A stretch of 64,000 bases of DNA from Lachnospiraceae bacterium OM04-12BH (GCA_003490145.1 QULQ01000002.1:251016-315015); one strand, 5' to 3'. Shown: positions 34,670 to 44,258, counted from the first letter of the stretch. A program made the numbers and translations. Notes: generated from the letters alone by a model not told the origin.

Positions 34670-35728
34670 TTGAAAAAAATGCTTTATTTTATGGGGGTTG
34701 AGTGGAATTGGATTTTTCAGAGACCTCATATTCTCGCAAGACAATTGGCAGAAAAGTATGAGATTACAATAGTATGTCCAAAACAATTAATACATCCCCA
34801 ACACCAGAATAATGAACATCCGGGCAAGCTAATTGAACTGTTGCAATTTCCTTTTCAGGAAAAAGTCAGACTAATAGGGAAAATGGCAGATTTGTGGCAT
34901 AAGCATCTTATGGGGAAAATGGATGATTATGATTTGATTTGGGTAGGATATCCGCTGTTTGGACGATATATTCCGGAAGATTATAAGGGAACGATTATTT
35001 ATGATTGTATGGATAATTTTGAAGCCCTATATCCTGATCGAAGAGAAACAGCACTAAAAAGAGCATGTGCAGAAGAAATAAAATTGTTAAGCCGGGCAGA
35101 TATCGTATTGGTATCCAGCTTGAAACTGAAAGAAAAAATGCTAACTATCAATCCTGAAAAAAAAATATTACTGGTAAGAAATGGATATAGTAATATAATA
35201 ATGGAGGAACCTAAACAGAGAGAAATAAAAGAACAATATATTTTAGGGTATGTAGGAACAATTTCAGAGTGGCTTGATAATTATGTGATAGAGGAAAGCC
35301 TTTCAATAAATAAAAAAATCTGTTATGAATTGGTAGGACCAGTAGCAAATCATCGACAAATTTTGAATCAACGGGTTTCTTACAGAGGGGTGATTGAACA
35401 TGCTGAGCTTGGAGAATTCGTTAACAAGTTAGATTGCTTATTAATGCCATTTTTGGTAAATGATATCATTTTGTACGTTGATCCGGTCAAACTCTATGAG
35501 TATATAGCGTGGGGAAAATGCATAATTTCTTCTTGGTATCCTGAAGTTGAAAGATTTAATGATTTTGTGTACTTTTATCACAACGAACAAGAATACTTGT
35601 CCTTGTTGGAGCAATTATGTAAAGAAGGTTTTCCAGCAAAATTTACGAAAGAACAACAGCGGGAGTTTCTTGAGAAAAATACATGGGAATCACGTGGAGA
35701 GTTAATCAGTCAAGCATTGGAAACATAG
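34670..35728 (+). CDS. TuaH-like glycosyltransferase (GT-B)
   Basis: A 352-residue GT-B protein of the teichuronic-acid TuaH type. MGVEWNWIFQRPHILARQL at the N terminus is characteristic, followed by DLIWVGYPLFGRYIP, YDCMDNFEALYP, a GYVGTISEWLDNY donor-domain start and VDPVKLYEYIAWGK, the usual donor-sugar loop. The TTG at 34670 has AAGGAG eight bases upstream; the ATG at 34679 would drop three residues. It is the first gene after the transposase remnant and begins a stretch with wecB and a GT4. Confidence 0.82.
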   Translation: MKKMLYFMGVEWNWIFQRPHILARQLAEKYEITIVCPKQLIHPQHQNNEHPGKLIELLQFPFQEKVRLIGKMADLWHKHLMGKMDDYDLIWVGYPLFGRYIPEDYKGTIIYDCMDNFEALYPDRRETALKRACAEEIKLLSRADIVLVSSLKLKEKMLTINPEKKILLVRNGYSNIIMEEPKQREIKEQYILGYVGTISEWLDNYVIEESLSINKKICYELVGPVANHRQILNQRVSYRGVIEHAELGEFVNKLDCLLMPFLVNDIILYVDPVKLYEYIAWGKCIISSWYPEVERFNDFVYFYHNEQEYLSLLEQLCKEGFPAKFTKEQQREFLEKNTWESRGELISQALET

Positions 35729-35758
35729 AAATTTGAAAGGCAAGAATAAGAATCAATC

Positions 35759-36874
35759 ATGAAAATAATGAGTGTTTTTGGAACCAGACCGGAAGCAATA
35801 AAAATGTGTCCGTTAATTAAGGAAATGCAGATGCACAGTGAAATTAAGAGTGTGGTTTGCCTAACTGGACAACATAAGGAAATGCTACAGCAGGTAATTG
35901 ACATCTTTAGTATTCAAGTGGATTATAATCTGCATATCATGAAGCCATTGCAGACATTGACGACTATAACAACAGATATTTTGATATTAATGAAACCGAT
36001 TTTAGAAAAAGAAAGACCTGATATTGTGCTTGTGCATGGTGATACAACAACTTCATTTGCGGTGGCATTGGCGGCGTTCTATGAGAAAATCCCAGTGGGA
36101 CATGTAGAAGCAGGTCTTCGAACATATGATAAGTATGCACCATTCCCAGAGGAAATGAACCGGACACTGACAAGTAGAATTGCAGATATTCATTTTGCAC
36201 CGACCAGAGCAAATCAGTTGTGTCTCGAAAAGGAAAATATTTATAATAATATTTTCGTTACCGGAAATACGGTAATTGATGCTCTTAATACAACTGTTAG
36301 AGAGGATTATCAATTTAAGAGTGAACAACTTAAAAGTATTAGCTTTGTTGGAAAAAGAATGATTTTGGTGACAGCTCATAGACGTGAAAATCTTGGTAAA
36401 CCACTTGAGCAGATCTGCGAAGCAATTAAGGAGATAGTAGATAGTTATTCGGATATAGAGGTTGTTTATCCTGTACATCTAAACCCCAAAGTTAGAGAAA
36501 CTGTAACGAAAATGCTTGAAAAAAATCCTAAGATACATTTAATTGACCCGATTGATGTGGAAGATATGCATAATTTGATGGCAAGAAGTTATTTGGTAAT
36601 GACTGATTCAGGTGGAATTCAGGAAGAGGCACCTTCTTGTGGTATTCCTGTTGTAGTTCTCAGAAATGAAACAGAGCGTAGGGAAGCCATTGAGGCAGGA
36701 ACGGTATTACTTGCTGGAACAAAGAGAGAGGATATTGTAAGAGAAGTTAAGCTGCTTATTGAAGATGGGGTTAAATATCAGGAAATGGCAAGAGCAGTGA
36801 ATCCTTATGGTGATGGACATGCCAGTGAAAGGATTGTAGAAGCACTTTTTTTGTATTTTGGTGGTAAAGAGTGA
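35759..36874 (+). CDS. wecB: UDP-N-acetylglucosamine 2-epimerase (non-hydrolysing)
   Basis: A 371-residue GT-B-like epimerase interconverting UDP-GlcNAc and UDP-ManNAc. SVFGTRPEAIKMCPL, VHGDTTTSFAVALA, HVEAGLRTYDKY, PFPEEMNR, TAHRRENLG and TDSGGIQEEAPSCG are all canonical. Length is normal. The product may be used directly as UDP-ManNAc, or fed to acidic sugars such as ManNAcA; no UDP-ManNAc dehydrogenase is visible in this window. Ribosome site weak and distant (AAAGG). Confidence 0.95.
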   Translation: MKIMSVFGTRPEAIKMCPLIKEMQMHSEIKSVVCLTGQHKEMLQQVIDIFSIQVDYNLHIMKPLQTLTTITTDILILMKPILEKERPDIVLVHGDTTTSFAVALAAFYEKIPVGHVEAGLRTYDKYAPFPEEMNRTLTSRIADIHFAPTRANQLCLEKENIYNNIFVTGNTVIDALNTTVREDYQFKSEQLKSISFVGKRMILVTAHRRENLGKPLEQICEAIKEIVDSYSDIEVVYPVHLNPKVRETVTKMLEKNPKIHLIDPIDVEDMHNLMARSYLVMTDSGGIQEEAPSCGIPVVVLRNETERREAIEAGTVLLAGTKREDIVREVKLLIEDGVKYQEMARAVNPYGDGHASERIVEALFLYFGGKE

Positions 36875-36880
36875 TTAAAT

Positions 36881-38050
36881 ATGGCGAAGATAGGAATTAT
36901 AATTAGTTCTTTGTATGCTTGTGGAGGAGAAGAAAGAGTTGTATCTCTAATGGCAAATGAGTGGGTAAAGAAACATGAGATAACAATTTATACTTTTGAA
37001 AATAGAGAATATGAGGGTAATCAAAATGATTATTATCTCTCAGATCAGATTAAAATTAAAAGAGTAATGAATCCTCCAATAACCTGGCAGGGAAAGATAA
37101 TTAAGCTGCTATATTATTATTTTGGGGTACCATCCGATAGATTTTTACCTCGTCTGCTAAAAAATACGATATATCCAGATATGTTTTTAAAAGAATGGAG
37201 AGATAGAATAAATAATGAAAAGTTTGATATTGTGATAGGAGTTTCTGGAATATATAGTGTGCTTTTGGGACTTATTCAGAATGAAATTTCGGCTAAACTG
37301 GTAGGATGGCAGCATAGCTCTTACGAAGGGTATTTTGATCCCAGGAAAGGTTACTATCGTAATCAGAAGAAGATTTTTAAAGAAAGCGTTGAAAAGCTTG
37401 ATGCCTGTATAGTACTAAATAAAGATATTCAAGAGAAATATCAAAAGGAACTCGGATTGAAAACAGAGGTAATTTTTAATCCTAAGAGTTTTGCGAGTAG
37501 AATAAAAGCAGATGTTAGTCAGCAGTGTTTTGTTACATGTGGAAGAGTGGAAGAAGAGAAGGGATATGATGATTTAATTGAAGCTTTCTATAAATTCAAT
37601 AGATTTAATAGTAACTGGAAGCTTCTCATAATAGGCGGTGGGAGTCTGAAAGAACAGTTAGAATGTAAGATCCAAGAAAAAAATTTAGGTGATAAAGCTA
37701 CTATTACGGGATATGTTCACAATGTCAGGGAACTCCTTTTAAGGGGTTCAGTTTTCATTATGACATCCAGATGGGAGGGATTTCCAATGTCTATTACAGA
37801 AGCATTAGAGCTAGGGCTTCCGATTATTGCATATGGAATACCTGCAATGGAACCGCTGGTATCAAATGGAGTGGAAGGCAGAATTGTGCCACCGTTCGAT
37901 AATGATTTATTGGTTGACGCAATGAAGGATTTGGCATCAGATAGGATAAAAAGGCAACACATGTCAGATGCGGCGGTTCAAAAGGCAATGACTTTAACAC
38001 CTGAAAGTATATCTCAATATTGGTTTAGATTATTTGATAAAATGAATTAG
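36881..38050 (+). CDS. GT4 family glycosyltransferase
   Basis: A 389-residue retaining GT-B transferase. The acceptor domain has CGGEERVVSLMANEW near the N terminus. The donor domain has CGRVEEEKGYDDLIEAF, GGGSLKEQLE, and the EX7E region MTSRWEGFPMSITEALELG near residue 310. Closest in style to Gram-positive GT4 enzymes acting on GlcNAc- or Gal-type acceptors. It begins six bases after wecB, so it may use a UDP-HexNAc donor, which is inference. Confidence 0.88.
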   Translation: MAKIGIIISSLYACGGEERVVSLMANEWVKKHEITIYTFENREYEGNQNDYYLSDQIKIKRVMNPPITWQGKIIKLLYYYFGVPSDRFLPRLLKNTIYPDMFLKEWRDRINNEKFDIVIGVSGIYSVLLGLIQNEISAKLVGWQHSSYEGYFDPRKGYYRNQKKIFKESVEKLDACIVLNKDIQEKYQKELGLKTEVIFNPKSFASRIKADVSQQCFVTCGRVEEEKGYDDLIEAFYKFNRFNSNWKLLIIGGGSLKEQLECKIQEKNLGDKATITGYVHNVRELLLRGSVFIMTSRWEGFPMSITEALELGLPIIAYGIPAMEPLVSNGVEGRIVPPFDNDLLVDAMKDLASDRIKRQHMSDAAVQKAMTLTPESISQYWFRLFDKMN

Positions 38051-38077
38051 CAGGAGGAAGAAGGAGTTAAGTGGGAA

Positions 38078-39141
38078 ATGAGTGAAGAAATAACTAATAA
38101 CAATAATAGAGAGAATATCTTGGTTCTGTTGATGTTGTGAGATTTTTGATGGCATTGTTGATAATGTCCCATCATTTATATCTTTTAGGATATAAAGATG
38201 ACTGGCGTGGCATTAGTTGTTGGATTTGGGTGGATTACTTCTTCATGTTGACAGGGTATTTTAGCATTCGTCATTTTGCAGCAGTGCAAGAAAAGCCGGT
38301 AAAGTGCGCTGGATATGAGGCAGTGAAGTATACGGTTCATAAATTCAAAAAATTGGTTCCCTATATTGCCATTGCAGTTTTTGTGCAGTATCTGATGATA
38401 GCCGTTTCATATATGAAGCAATACAATTTGAGAGGCATCTTGGATGCTTTTTCAAATATGCCATATGAAATACTGCTGCTTTCTTCTTCTGGAATTGTGA
38501 AGCCTGAGGTCGCACCAATCTGGTATCTTTCAGCAATGTTTCTCGCACTGCCGCTCTTGGTATACATGCTGTTACGGTTCGAGGATTTGTGGTATATTCT
38601 GGCTTGGCTAGTTCCAGTGCTATATTATGGCAGAATGGGAGTAAATACTATACGGGACTGGCCAAATGATTTAGTGAGAGCGTTTTCTTGTATGGCATTA
38701 GGAACTTTTGTGTTTATTCTGACAAGTAAGGTGAAGGAACTTAAGTTTTCTGTATTACAAAGGGTGTTATTGACAGTGGTAGAAATTGGCTTGTTTGGAT
38801 TATGCATTCTGATTACTGTGGCGAATAAGCCGTATATGAAATGGCCATATATGAATTTGCTTCCGCTACTATTTGTGGTACATGCGACAATAATGCTGTC
38901 TGGCTGTAGCTATTCTGCTAAGGCAAAAGGTGTGTTTTGTCAATTTTTGGGAGAGATAAGCTTTCCGATGTTTCTTTTTCAGTGGGGAATCGGAACCTTT
39001 ACAGCAGCGAAGATTACTGCTGTGAACGGAATTCGTTTATGTATTTATTACTTGGGAACTATTCTGGCTTCTGTCATGGTAATGGTATTGAAAAAAATAA
39101 TAAGTAGACAAAGAAGGGAAGAGGGACTTTTTGTAAAATAA
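38078..39141 (+). pseudogene. Acyltransferase-3 family membrane protein with N-terminal frameshift
   Basis: About 350 residues with roughly ten helices. SVDVVRFLMALLIMSHH in helix 1 holds the conserved arginine and histidine region of acyltransferase family 3 (OafA/OatA type), which O-acetylates glycans across the membrane. ATG 38078, behind a strong AGGAGGAAGAAGGAG, opens MSEEITNNNNRENI in one frame and stops within 21 codons. The domain continues in another frame from about 38119. A single missing base between 38113 and 38122 restores ENILGSVDVVRF. The GTG at 38137 could restart the frame but has no ribosome site and would lose the conserved start of helix 1. Likely a frameshift mutation or assembly error. 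Confidence 0.7.
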
Positions 39142-39170
39142 ATATAATGTGTTAATGAATGGAGATATGC

Positions 39171-40970
39171 ATGAAGGAATTAGAGTACCCGTTTGATGCA
39201 GAAAAAATATTAAAACAGAAGAAATCCTTAAAACGACATCTGCTTGAAAATCAGGGAGAAAATTTAATCAATAAGAAGATAGCCATATTAGGTGGGGAGA
39301 CAACACAGGATATTAAGTTGATGTTAGAACTTTTCCTTTTGAATTATGGGATAAGACCGTCCTTTTATGAGTCAGAATACAATATGTATTATGAGGATGG
39401 GATGTTTCCTAATTCGGAATTGGAGGAATTTGCACCTGATATTATTTATATATGCACCTGCGTCAGAAATATTGCAGAATTTCCGCATTTGTCAGACAGC
39501 AGAGAAGCTGTGGAGCAGAAGAAAACATTGGTAATAAACAAGTTCCAGGGACTGTGGGATCATCTTTATCAGGTATATCATTGTCCTGTCATACAGAATA
39601 ATTTTGAGTATCCTTTCTTCAGGCTGATGGGAAACAAGGATGCAGCTGATTATCATGGCAGAGTAAATTTTGTGACTTTGCTGAACTGTGCTTTTTATGA
39701 ATATATGCAGGCACATGAGAATTTTTATATCTGCGATGTGAACTATATTTCAGCATCTTATGGACTTGATAAATGGTCGGATCCTTATTACTGGCATATG
39801 TACAAGTATGCGGTAGCTGTACCTGCAATCCCCTATCTTTCCTTTAATGTTGCCAATATTATTAAGTCTATATACGGCAAGAATAAGAAAGTATTGAATC
39901 TGGATCTGGATAATACTCTGTGGGGAGGAATTGTCGGTGACGATGGGGCAGATAACATTGAAATTGGGCAGGAAACGTCCCTGGCTCAGACTTACAGTGA
40001 GTTTCAGGAGTACCTGAAGCTTCATAGGCAGCTTGGAGTGCTTCTTACTGTTAATTCCAAGAATGATGAAGTGAATGCGTTGGCAGGATTGTCAAGACCC
40101 GACAGTGTGCTTAAGAAAGAGGATTTTGTCAACATCAAGGCAAACTGGAATCCGAAGAGCGTGAATCTTTCAAAAACTGCAAAGGAGATGTCGCTGCTTC
40201 CAGAGAGCTTTGTCTTTGTAGATGATAATCCGGCTGAACGGGAGATTGTGAGATCACAGATTCCCGGTGTGGCTGTACCTGAACTTGAGGAAGTGGAACA
40301 CTATATTCAGCTGCTTGATAAGTCTGGATTTTTTGAAGTAACATCCCTTTCCAAAGACGACTTAAAGCGGACGGAAATGTATCAGGAGAATGCTAAGAGA
40401 ACGGAGCTTCAGGCATCTTTTGTAAATTATGAGGATTATCTGGAATCTCTTGAAATGAAGGGAGAGATTCAGAGCTTCGTACCGATGTATATGTCCAGAA
40501 TTGCGCAGCTTACTAATAAGAGCAATCAGTTCAATCTGACAACAAAGCGCTACAGTCAGGCGGATATTGAGGCAGTGGCTGATGATGCGGATCATATCAC
40601 ACTTTATGGTAAGCTGGGGGATAAATTCGGGGATAATGGAGTGGTGAGTATCGTCATCGGAAGAATTGAAGGGAAAAATAGGGATGAGCTTCACATGGAG
40701 CTTTGGCTGATGAGCTGTCGTGTGCTGAAAAGAGATATGGAGTTTGCGATGATGGATGAACTGGTGGACAAAGCAAAGACCATGGGCATCAGGAAAATCA
40801 TCGGTTATTATTATCCTACAGCCAAGAATGCCATGGTTAAGGAATTTTATGGCCTGCAGGGATTCCGTAAGATAAAGGAAGACGAAGAAGGCAACACTAC
40901 ATGGGAATTTGTGATTGATGATCATTATGAGAAGAAACAACATGTTATTAAGGTAAATGAGCAGGAATAA
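39171..40970 (+). CDS. FkbH-type HAD-IIIC protein (glyceryl-ACP-forming candidate)
   Basis: A 599-residue protein: an N-terminal region of about 230 residues with an SGNH-like rhythm, the HAD-IIIC core (NLDLDNTLWGGIVGDDG near 243, FVFVDDNPAERE near 345), and a C-terminal GNAT-like part (MSRIAQLTNKSNQFN, CRVLKRDMEF). This is the FkbH layout. FkbH relatives dephosphorylate 1,3-bisphosphoglycerate and load glyceryl onto an acyl carrier protein. An acyl carrier protein is encoded 3 kb downstream in the same run. ATG 39171 has GGAG six bases upstream; ATG 39159 overlaps that site. G+C visibly rises from here. Confidence 0.85.
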   Translation: MKELEYPFDAEKILKQKKSLKRHLLENQGENLINKKIAILGGETTQDIKLMLELFLLNYGIRPSFYESEYNMYYEDGMFPNSELEEFAPDIIYICTCVRNIAEFPHLSDSREAVEQKKTLVINKFQGLWDHLYQVYHCPVIQNNFEYPFFRLMGNKDAADYHGRVNFVTLLNCAFYEYMQAHENFYICDVNYISASYGLDKWSDPYYWHMYKYAVAVPAIPYLSFNVANIIKSIYGKNKKVLNLDLDNTLWGGIVGDDGADNIEIGQETSLAQTYSEFQEYLKLHRQLGVLLTVNSKNDEVNALAGLSRPDSVLKKEDFVNIKANWNPKSVNLSKTAKEMSLLPESFVFVDDNPAEREIVRSQIPGVAVPELEEVEHYIQLLDKSGFFEVTSLSKDDLKRTEMYQENAKRTELQASFVNYEDYLESLEMKGEIQSFVPMYMSRIAQLTNKSNQFNLTTKRYSQADIEAVADDADHITLYGKLGDKFGDNGVVSIVIGRIEGKNRDELHMELWLMSCRVLKRDMEFAMMDELVDKAKTMGIRKIIGYYYPTAKNAMVKEFYGLQGFRKIKEDEEGNTTWEFVIDDHYEKKQHVIKVNEQE

Positions 40971-41813
40971 ATGATGAGATTAATGACGCTTCGAAACGGA
41001 AATAAGATTCCACAGATCGGGCTCGGAACCTGGCAGATTACAGACCGAGATCTGATGAAGCAGATCGTGTGTGCTGCCTATGAGGAAGGATATCGGCTGA
41101 TTGATACAGCAGCTGCATACAGCAATGAAATCGCAGTGGCAAAAGCAATTGCCAATCTGCCCCGTGAGGAATTGTTGCTTTCTGACAAGGTTTGGAATAC
41201 TAACCGGGGATATGAGGCAGTGCAGGAAGCCTGTCGAAGATCCCTGAAGAAACTGAAGACAGATTATCTGGATCTTTATTTGATTCACTGGCCGGCATCT
41301 GGTAAGCTGTATCCGAACTGGTCTGATATCAATGCAGATACCTGGCGTGGAATGGAAGCTTTGTATCGGGAGGGACTGGTAAGAGCTATCGGAGTGTGTA
41401 ATTTTAAAGTACATCACCTTAAGGAGCTGGAAAAGACAGTAGAGGTATTTCCCTTTGTCAATCAGATCGAGATACATCCAGGCAAGAATCAGCAGGAGGT
41501 AATTACTTATTGTATGGATAAGGGTATTTTGCTTGAGGCAAGCAGTCCATTGGGAAATGGGCAGATTCTCAAAAACGAGGATCTCGTAAGTCTAGCAGAA
41601 GAGAAGGGAAAAACTGTTGCTCAGATATGCTTGAGATGGGAGATACAAAAAGGTCTGATTGTGATACCGAAAACAGCAAGGGTACAGCGGTTAAGGGAAA
41701 ATTTTTCGGCTTTTGATTTCAAGCTGACAGATAGTGAAATGGAAATGATTGACAATATTCCATACTGTGGGGGTATCGGAATAGATTCAGACGAGGTGAC
41801 TCAATTTGGCTAA
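40971..41813 (+). CDS. Aldo/keto reductase
   Basis: A 280-residue TIM-barrel NADPH oxidoreductase. GLGTWQI starts the barrel; the tetrad lies in LIDTAAAYSNE (Asp, Tyr), LLSDKVWN (Lys) and LYLIHWPAS (His). GVCNFKVHHL and VIPKTARVQRLREN are cofactor segments. Length is typical of the 2,5-diketogluconate reductase group. It starts directly after the HAD-IIIC stop and may reduce a carbonyl of the acyl unit or a sugar aldehyde; context does not decide. Its end overlaps the transketolase start. Confidence 0.9.
   Translation: MMRLMTLRNGNKIPQIGLGTWQITDRDLMKQIVCAAYEEGYRLIDTAAAYSNEIAVAKAIANLPREELLLSDKVWNTNRGYEAVQEACRRSLKKLKTDYLDLYLIHWPASGKLYPNWSDINADTWRGMEALYREGLVRAIGVCNFKVHHLKELEKTVEVFPFVNQIEIHPGKNQQEVITYCMDKGILLEASSPLGNGQILKNEDLVSLAEEKGKTVAQICLRWEIQKGLIVIPKTARVQRLRENFSAFDFKLTDSEMEMIDNIPYCGGIGIDSDEVTQFG
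41793..41799 (+). promoter_or_regulatory. Ribosome binding site that fixes a TTG start
   Basis: GAGGTGA lies inside the end of the aldo/keto reductase gene, six bases before the TTG at 41806. No ATG or GTG lies near the transketolase N terminus at a suitable distance, so this site decides the TTG start. Confidence 0.7.
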
Positions 41814-42642
41814 TACAGAGAGAGAAAAAGAGGACTTGCTTGCGCTTCGCAAGAAAATATTTATACTTGGATATAAGGGTGGAATGGCACATCTGGCATC
41901 CTGCTATTCCAGTCTGGAAACGATTTATGCATTATACTTAAAAGGTATTTTGCGATATGATCCTGAAAATCCGAGGTGGAAGGACAGGGATCGATTTATC
42001 TTAAGTAAAGGTCATGCAGGACTTGCACTGTATACGGTTATGATGAAGGCAGGATTGATTGAAGAGAAGGTGCTTGACACATACCTGCAGGAAGAATCCC
42101 TGATAGGCGGTGAACCCTGTATGAGAGACAGCGCTTGGGTAGAGGCGACAACAGGATCCTTGGGGCACGGATTGTCCATGGGACTTGGGATTGCTATGGC
42201 ACTGAAGATGGATCACAGTCCAGCAAAGGTTTATGTGATGCTTGGGGATGGTGAGTGTGAAGAGGGTACAGTGTGGGAAGCTGTCATGATGGCTCCGGCA
42301 TTTGGCCTTGATAATCTTGTCGCCATACTTGATTGTAACGAGATCCAGAAGATGGATTTTGTGAAGAAGACCATTGGAGAAACAAGATGGGCACAGCGGT
42401 GGGAAGCTTTTGGTTGGGAAGTAAAAGAGATAGATGGTCATGATATGGAGGATTTTAAGAGAGCGGTAGAGGAGCCTGTGACATCGGACAAACCGAGACT
42501 GGTGATTGCTCATACGGTGAAGGGGAAGGGCATCTCTATCATGGAAAACAATCCCAACTGGCACTTTAAACTGCCCGGAAGGAAAGAACTGAAAGTCTTT
42601 AAAGAGGAGCTGGGAATCAGTGATTCGGAATTGGAGCGATGA
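41806..42642 (+). CDS. Transketolase, N-terminal subunit
   Basis: A 278-residue TPP-binding half of a split transketolase. SKGHAGLALY, GSLGHGLSMGLGIA and the cofactor motif from GDGECEEGTVWE to LDCNEIQ are canonical. With the next gene it forms a complete TPP enzyme moving two-carbon ketol units between sugar phosphates. The TTG start overlaps the reductase gene by eight bases. Placement between an FkbH-type loader and an acyl carrier protein is unusual for housekeeping transketolase and recalls systems that load a ketol-derived two-carbon unit onto a carrier protein. Confidence 0.92.
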   Translation: MANTEREKEDLLALRKKIFILGYKGGMAHLASCYSSLETIYALYLKGILRYDPENPRWKDRDRFILSKGHAGLALYTVMMKAGLIEEKVLDTYLQEESLIGGEPCMRDSAWVEATTGSLGHGLSMGLGIAMALKMDHSPAKVYVMLGDGECEEGTVWEAVMMAPAFGLDNLVAILDCNEIQKMDFVKKTIGETRWAQRWEAFGWEVKEIDGHDMEDFKRAVEEPVTSDKPRLVIAHTVKGKGISIMENNPNWHFKLPGRKELKVFKEELGISDSELER

Positions 42643-43557
42643 ATGAATAGTGCATATATTGCAAGGTTGATGGAGCTTGCAGAAAAGGATCATGACGTGA
42701 TCCATCTTATTGCAGACAGCGGTACTGGATATGATGAGATGTTCCGCAGGAACTTTCCGAATCAGATTTACAATTTTGGTATCGGTGAGGAAAATATGGT
42801 AGCTGCGGCAGCAGGTATGGCATCGGCAGGAAAAAAGCCCTTTGTGTTTACAGCAGGAGCATTTCTTGCATACCGTTGCATGGAGTTTATCAGAGATGAT
42901 GTCTGTTTCCAGAATTTAAATGTAAAGATTGTGGGTATGGGAAGTGGTCTTTCCTGGAGTTCCCTTGGACCTACCCATCATACCACTGAGGATATTTCTG
43001 TTCTTCGTGCAATTCCCAATTTGATGATCCTTTCACCGGCAACACCAAATCAGGTGGCAGCGTGTGTGGAAGCTGCTTACAGACATGAAGGTCCTGTCTA
43101 CTTAAAAATTGGTATGAATCATGAAGATGAATATTTTGAGACGGATTATGCCTTTGATCCAGAGAAAAATGATGTACTGCAGGATGGTTACGATATTGCA
43201 ATCTATGTTACCGGCAGTATTCTGAGAGAGGCCGTAGAGGCAGCAAAGCTTTTAAAAGAAGAAGGAATTAAGGCAAAACTTGTGAATGTGGTGTGCATGA
43301 AGCCTTTTAACGAGAAAGATGTTTTGGATACTGCGCAGAATATAAAAAAGATTTTCACGGTAGAGGAACATAATATTCATGGAGGACTTGGCAGTCTGGT
43401 AGCAGAAGCTATCGCCTATCATGGAGTAGAGGCAAGAGTGGTTCCCATAGGGATCAATGATGTTTTTGCTTCCGGATACGGAACTCATGCCATGGTCAGG
43501 AAAGCAAATGCGCTGGATGCGGCAAATATCTGTGAGAAGATAAAGAGGTCATTATAA
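42643..43557 (+). CDS. Transketolase, C-terminal subunit
   Basis: A 304-residue partner of the preceding half: pyrimidine-binding domain with GIGEENMVAAAAGMA (activating glutamate) and the C-terminal domain with FTVEEHNIHGGLGSLVAEA. It starts immediately after the N-subunit stop with GGAG six bases upstream. Both halves together equal one transketolase monomer. Motifs are intact, so the enzyme should be active. What it acts on in this locus is open. Confidence 0.92.
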   Translation: MNSAYIARLMELAEKDHDVIHLIADSGTGYDEMFRRNFPNQIYNFGIGEENMVAAAAGMASAGKKPFVFTAGAFLAYRCMEFIRDDVCFQNLNVKIVGMGSGLSWSSLGPTHHTTEDISVLRAIPNLMILSPATPNQVAACVEAAYRHEGPVYLKIGMNHEDEYFETDYAFDPEKNDVLQDGYDIAIYVTGSILREAVEAAKLLKEEGIKAKLVNVVCMKPFNEKDVLDTAQNIKKIFTVEEHNIHGGLGSLVAEAIAYHGVEARVVPIGINDVFASGYGTHAMVRKANALDAANICEKIKRSL

Positions 43558-43558
43558 A

Positions 43559-43987
43559 ATGAACGAGTATACAATTGCGGATATAGAAAAGGGAATGAAG
43601 GCTTCCTTTGTCAGAGAGATTACAAAGGAGATGGAGGATGGTTTCCGGATGATTTCGGGTGATGAGAATCCACTACACCGCGATGATGATTTTGCAAGGG
43701 GAGTCAGTGGAGGAAGATATAAGAGCCATGTGGCATTTGGAATGCTTACAGCTTCACTCTGTTCCACGATTGCAGGCATGTATCTTCCCGGTAAGTACAG
43801 TCTGATTCACAGCTTTGAGGAATTATCTTTCCTGAAGCCTGTATTTGTGGGGGATGTGCTGACAGTGGAGGCTGAGGTTACTGATAAGGAGAAAGCGTTA
43901 AAGCTGATCAGACTTAAGATTGTGATAAAAAATCAGGACAATAAGACCGTATCCAGAGCCAGAATGAAGGTTCTGGTTATGAAATAA
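43559..43987 (+). CDS. MaoC-like (R)-hydratase/dehydratase
   Basis: A 142-residue hot-dog-fold protein. The hydratase motif SGDENPLHRDDDFA gives the catalytic Asp and His, and HVAFGMLTASLCS follows as in (R)-specific enoyl-CoA or ACP hydratases. Such enzymes act on CoA- or ACP-bound acyl chains. The acyl carrier protein gene comes next, so a 3-hydroxyacyl or enoyl group on that carrier is a plausible substrate. AGAGGT precedes the ATG, one base after the transketolase stop. Confidence 0.88.
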   Translation: MNEYTIADIEKGMKASFVREITKEMEDGFRMISGDENPLHRDDDFARGVSGGRYKSHVAFGMLTASLCSTIAGMYLPGKYSLIHSFEELSFLKPVFVGDVLTVEAEVTDKEKALKLIRLKIVIKNQDNKTVSRARMKVLVMK

Positions 43988-44007
43988 AACCGAGAGGAGA
44001 CAATAAA

Positions 44008-44250
44008 ATGACAAGAGAAGAAGTTTATGAGAGACTTAATAATGTTTTCAGAGAGGTGCTTGATGATGATTCCATCGAACTCCATGACGAGACAGTTGCT
44101 GATGATGTAGATGGATGGGATTCCTTTGAGCATATTAATCTGGTTGTTGGTGTCGAGGAGGAATTTGGGTTTAAAATTCCCATGGGTAAGGTTGTAACCA
44201 TGAAAAATGTGGGAGAAATGGTAGACATTATTTTAGAGTTAGGGAAATAA
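44008..44250 (+). CDS. Acyl carrier protein
   Basis: An 80-residue acidic four-helix carrier. The phosphopantetheine serine is Ser39 in GWDSFEHINLV, with Phe replacing the usual Leu after it, as in many non-fatty-acid carriers. A strong GAGAGGAG site precedes the ATG. It is surrounded by a FkbH-type loader, a hydratase and an MBOAT transferase, matching the role of DltC in the D-alanylation system: carry an activated acyl group to a membrane transferase. No phosphopantetheinyl transferase is encoded nearby. Confidence 0.9.
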   Translation: MTREEVYERLNNVFREVLDDDSIELHDETVADDVDGWDSFEHINLVVGVEEEFGFKIPMGKVVTMKNVGEMVDIILELGK

Positions 44251-44258
44251 GGAATTCT

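Noticed and set aside
40362-40943. Minus-strand open frame of 193 codons
   Set aside because: Complement of the conserved C-terminal half of the HAD-IIIC gene; no independent coding sign.
42001-42705. Long open frame on the minus strand (234 codons)
   Set aside because: It lies wholly opposite the transketolase genes, whose motifs are intact. The translated product is rich in His, Cys and Ser, has no family motif and no ribosome site.
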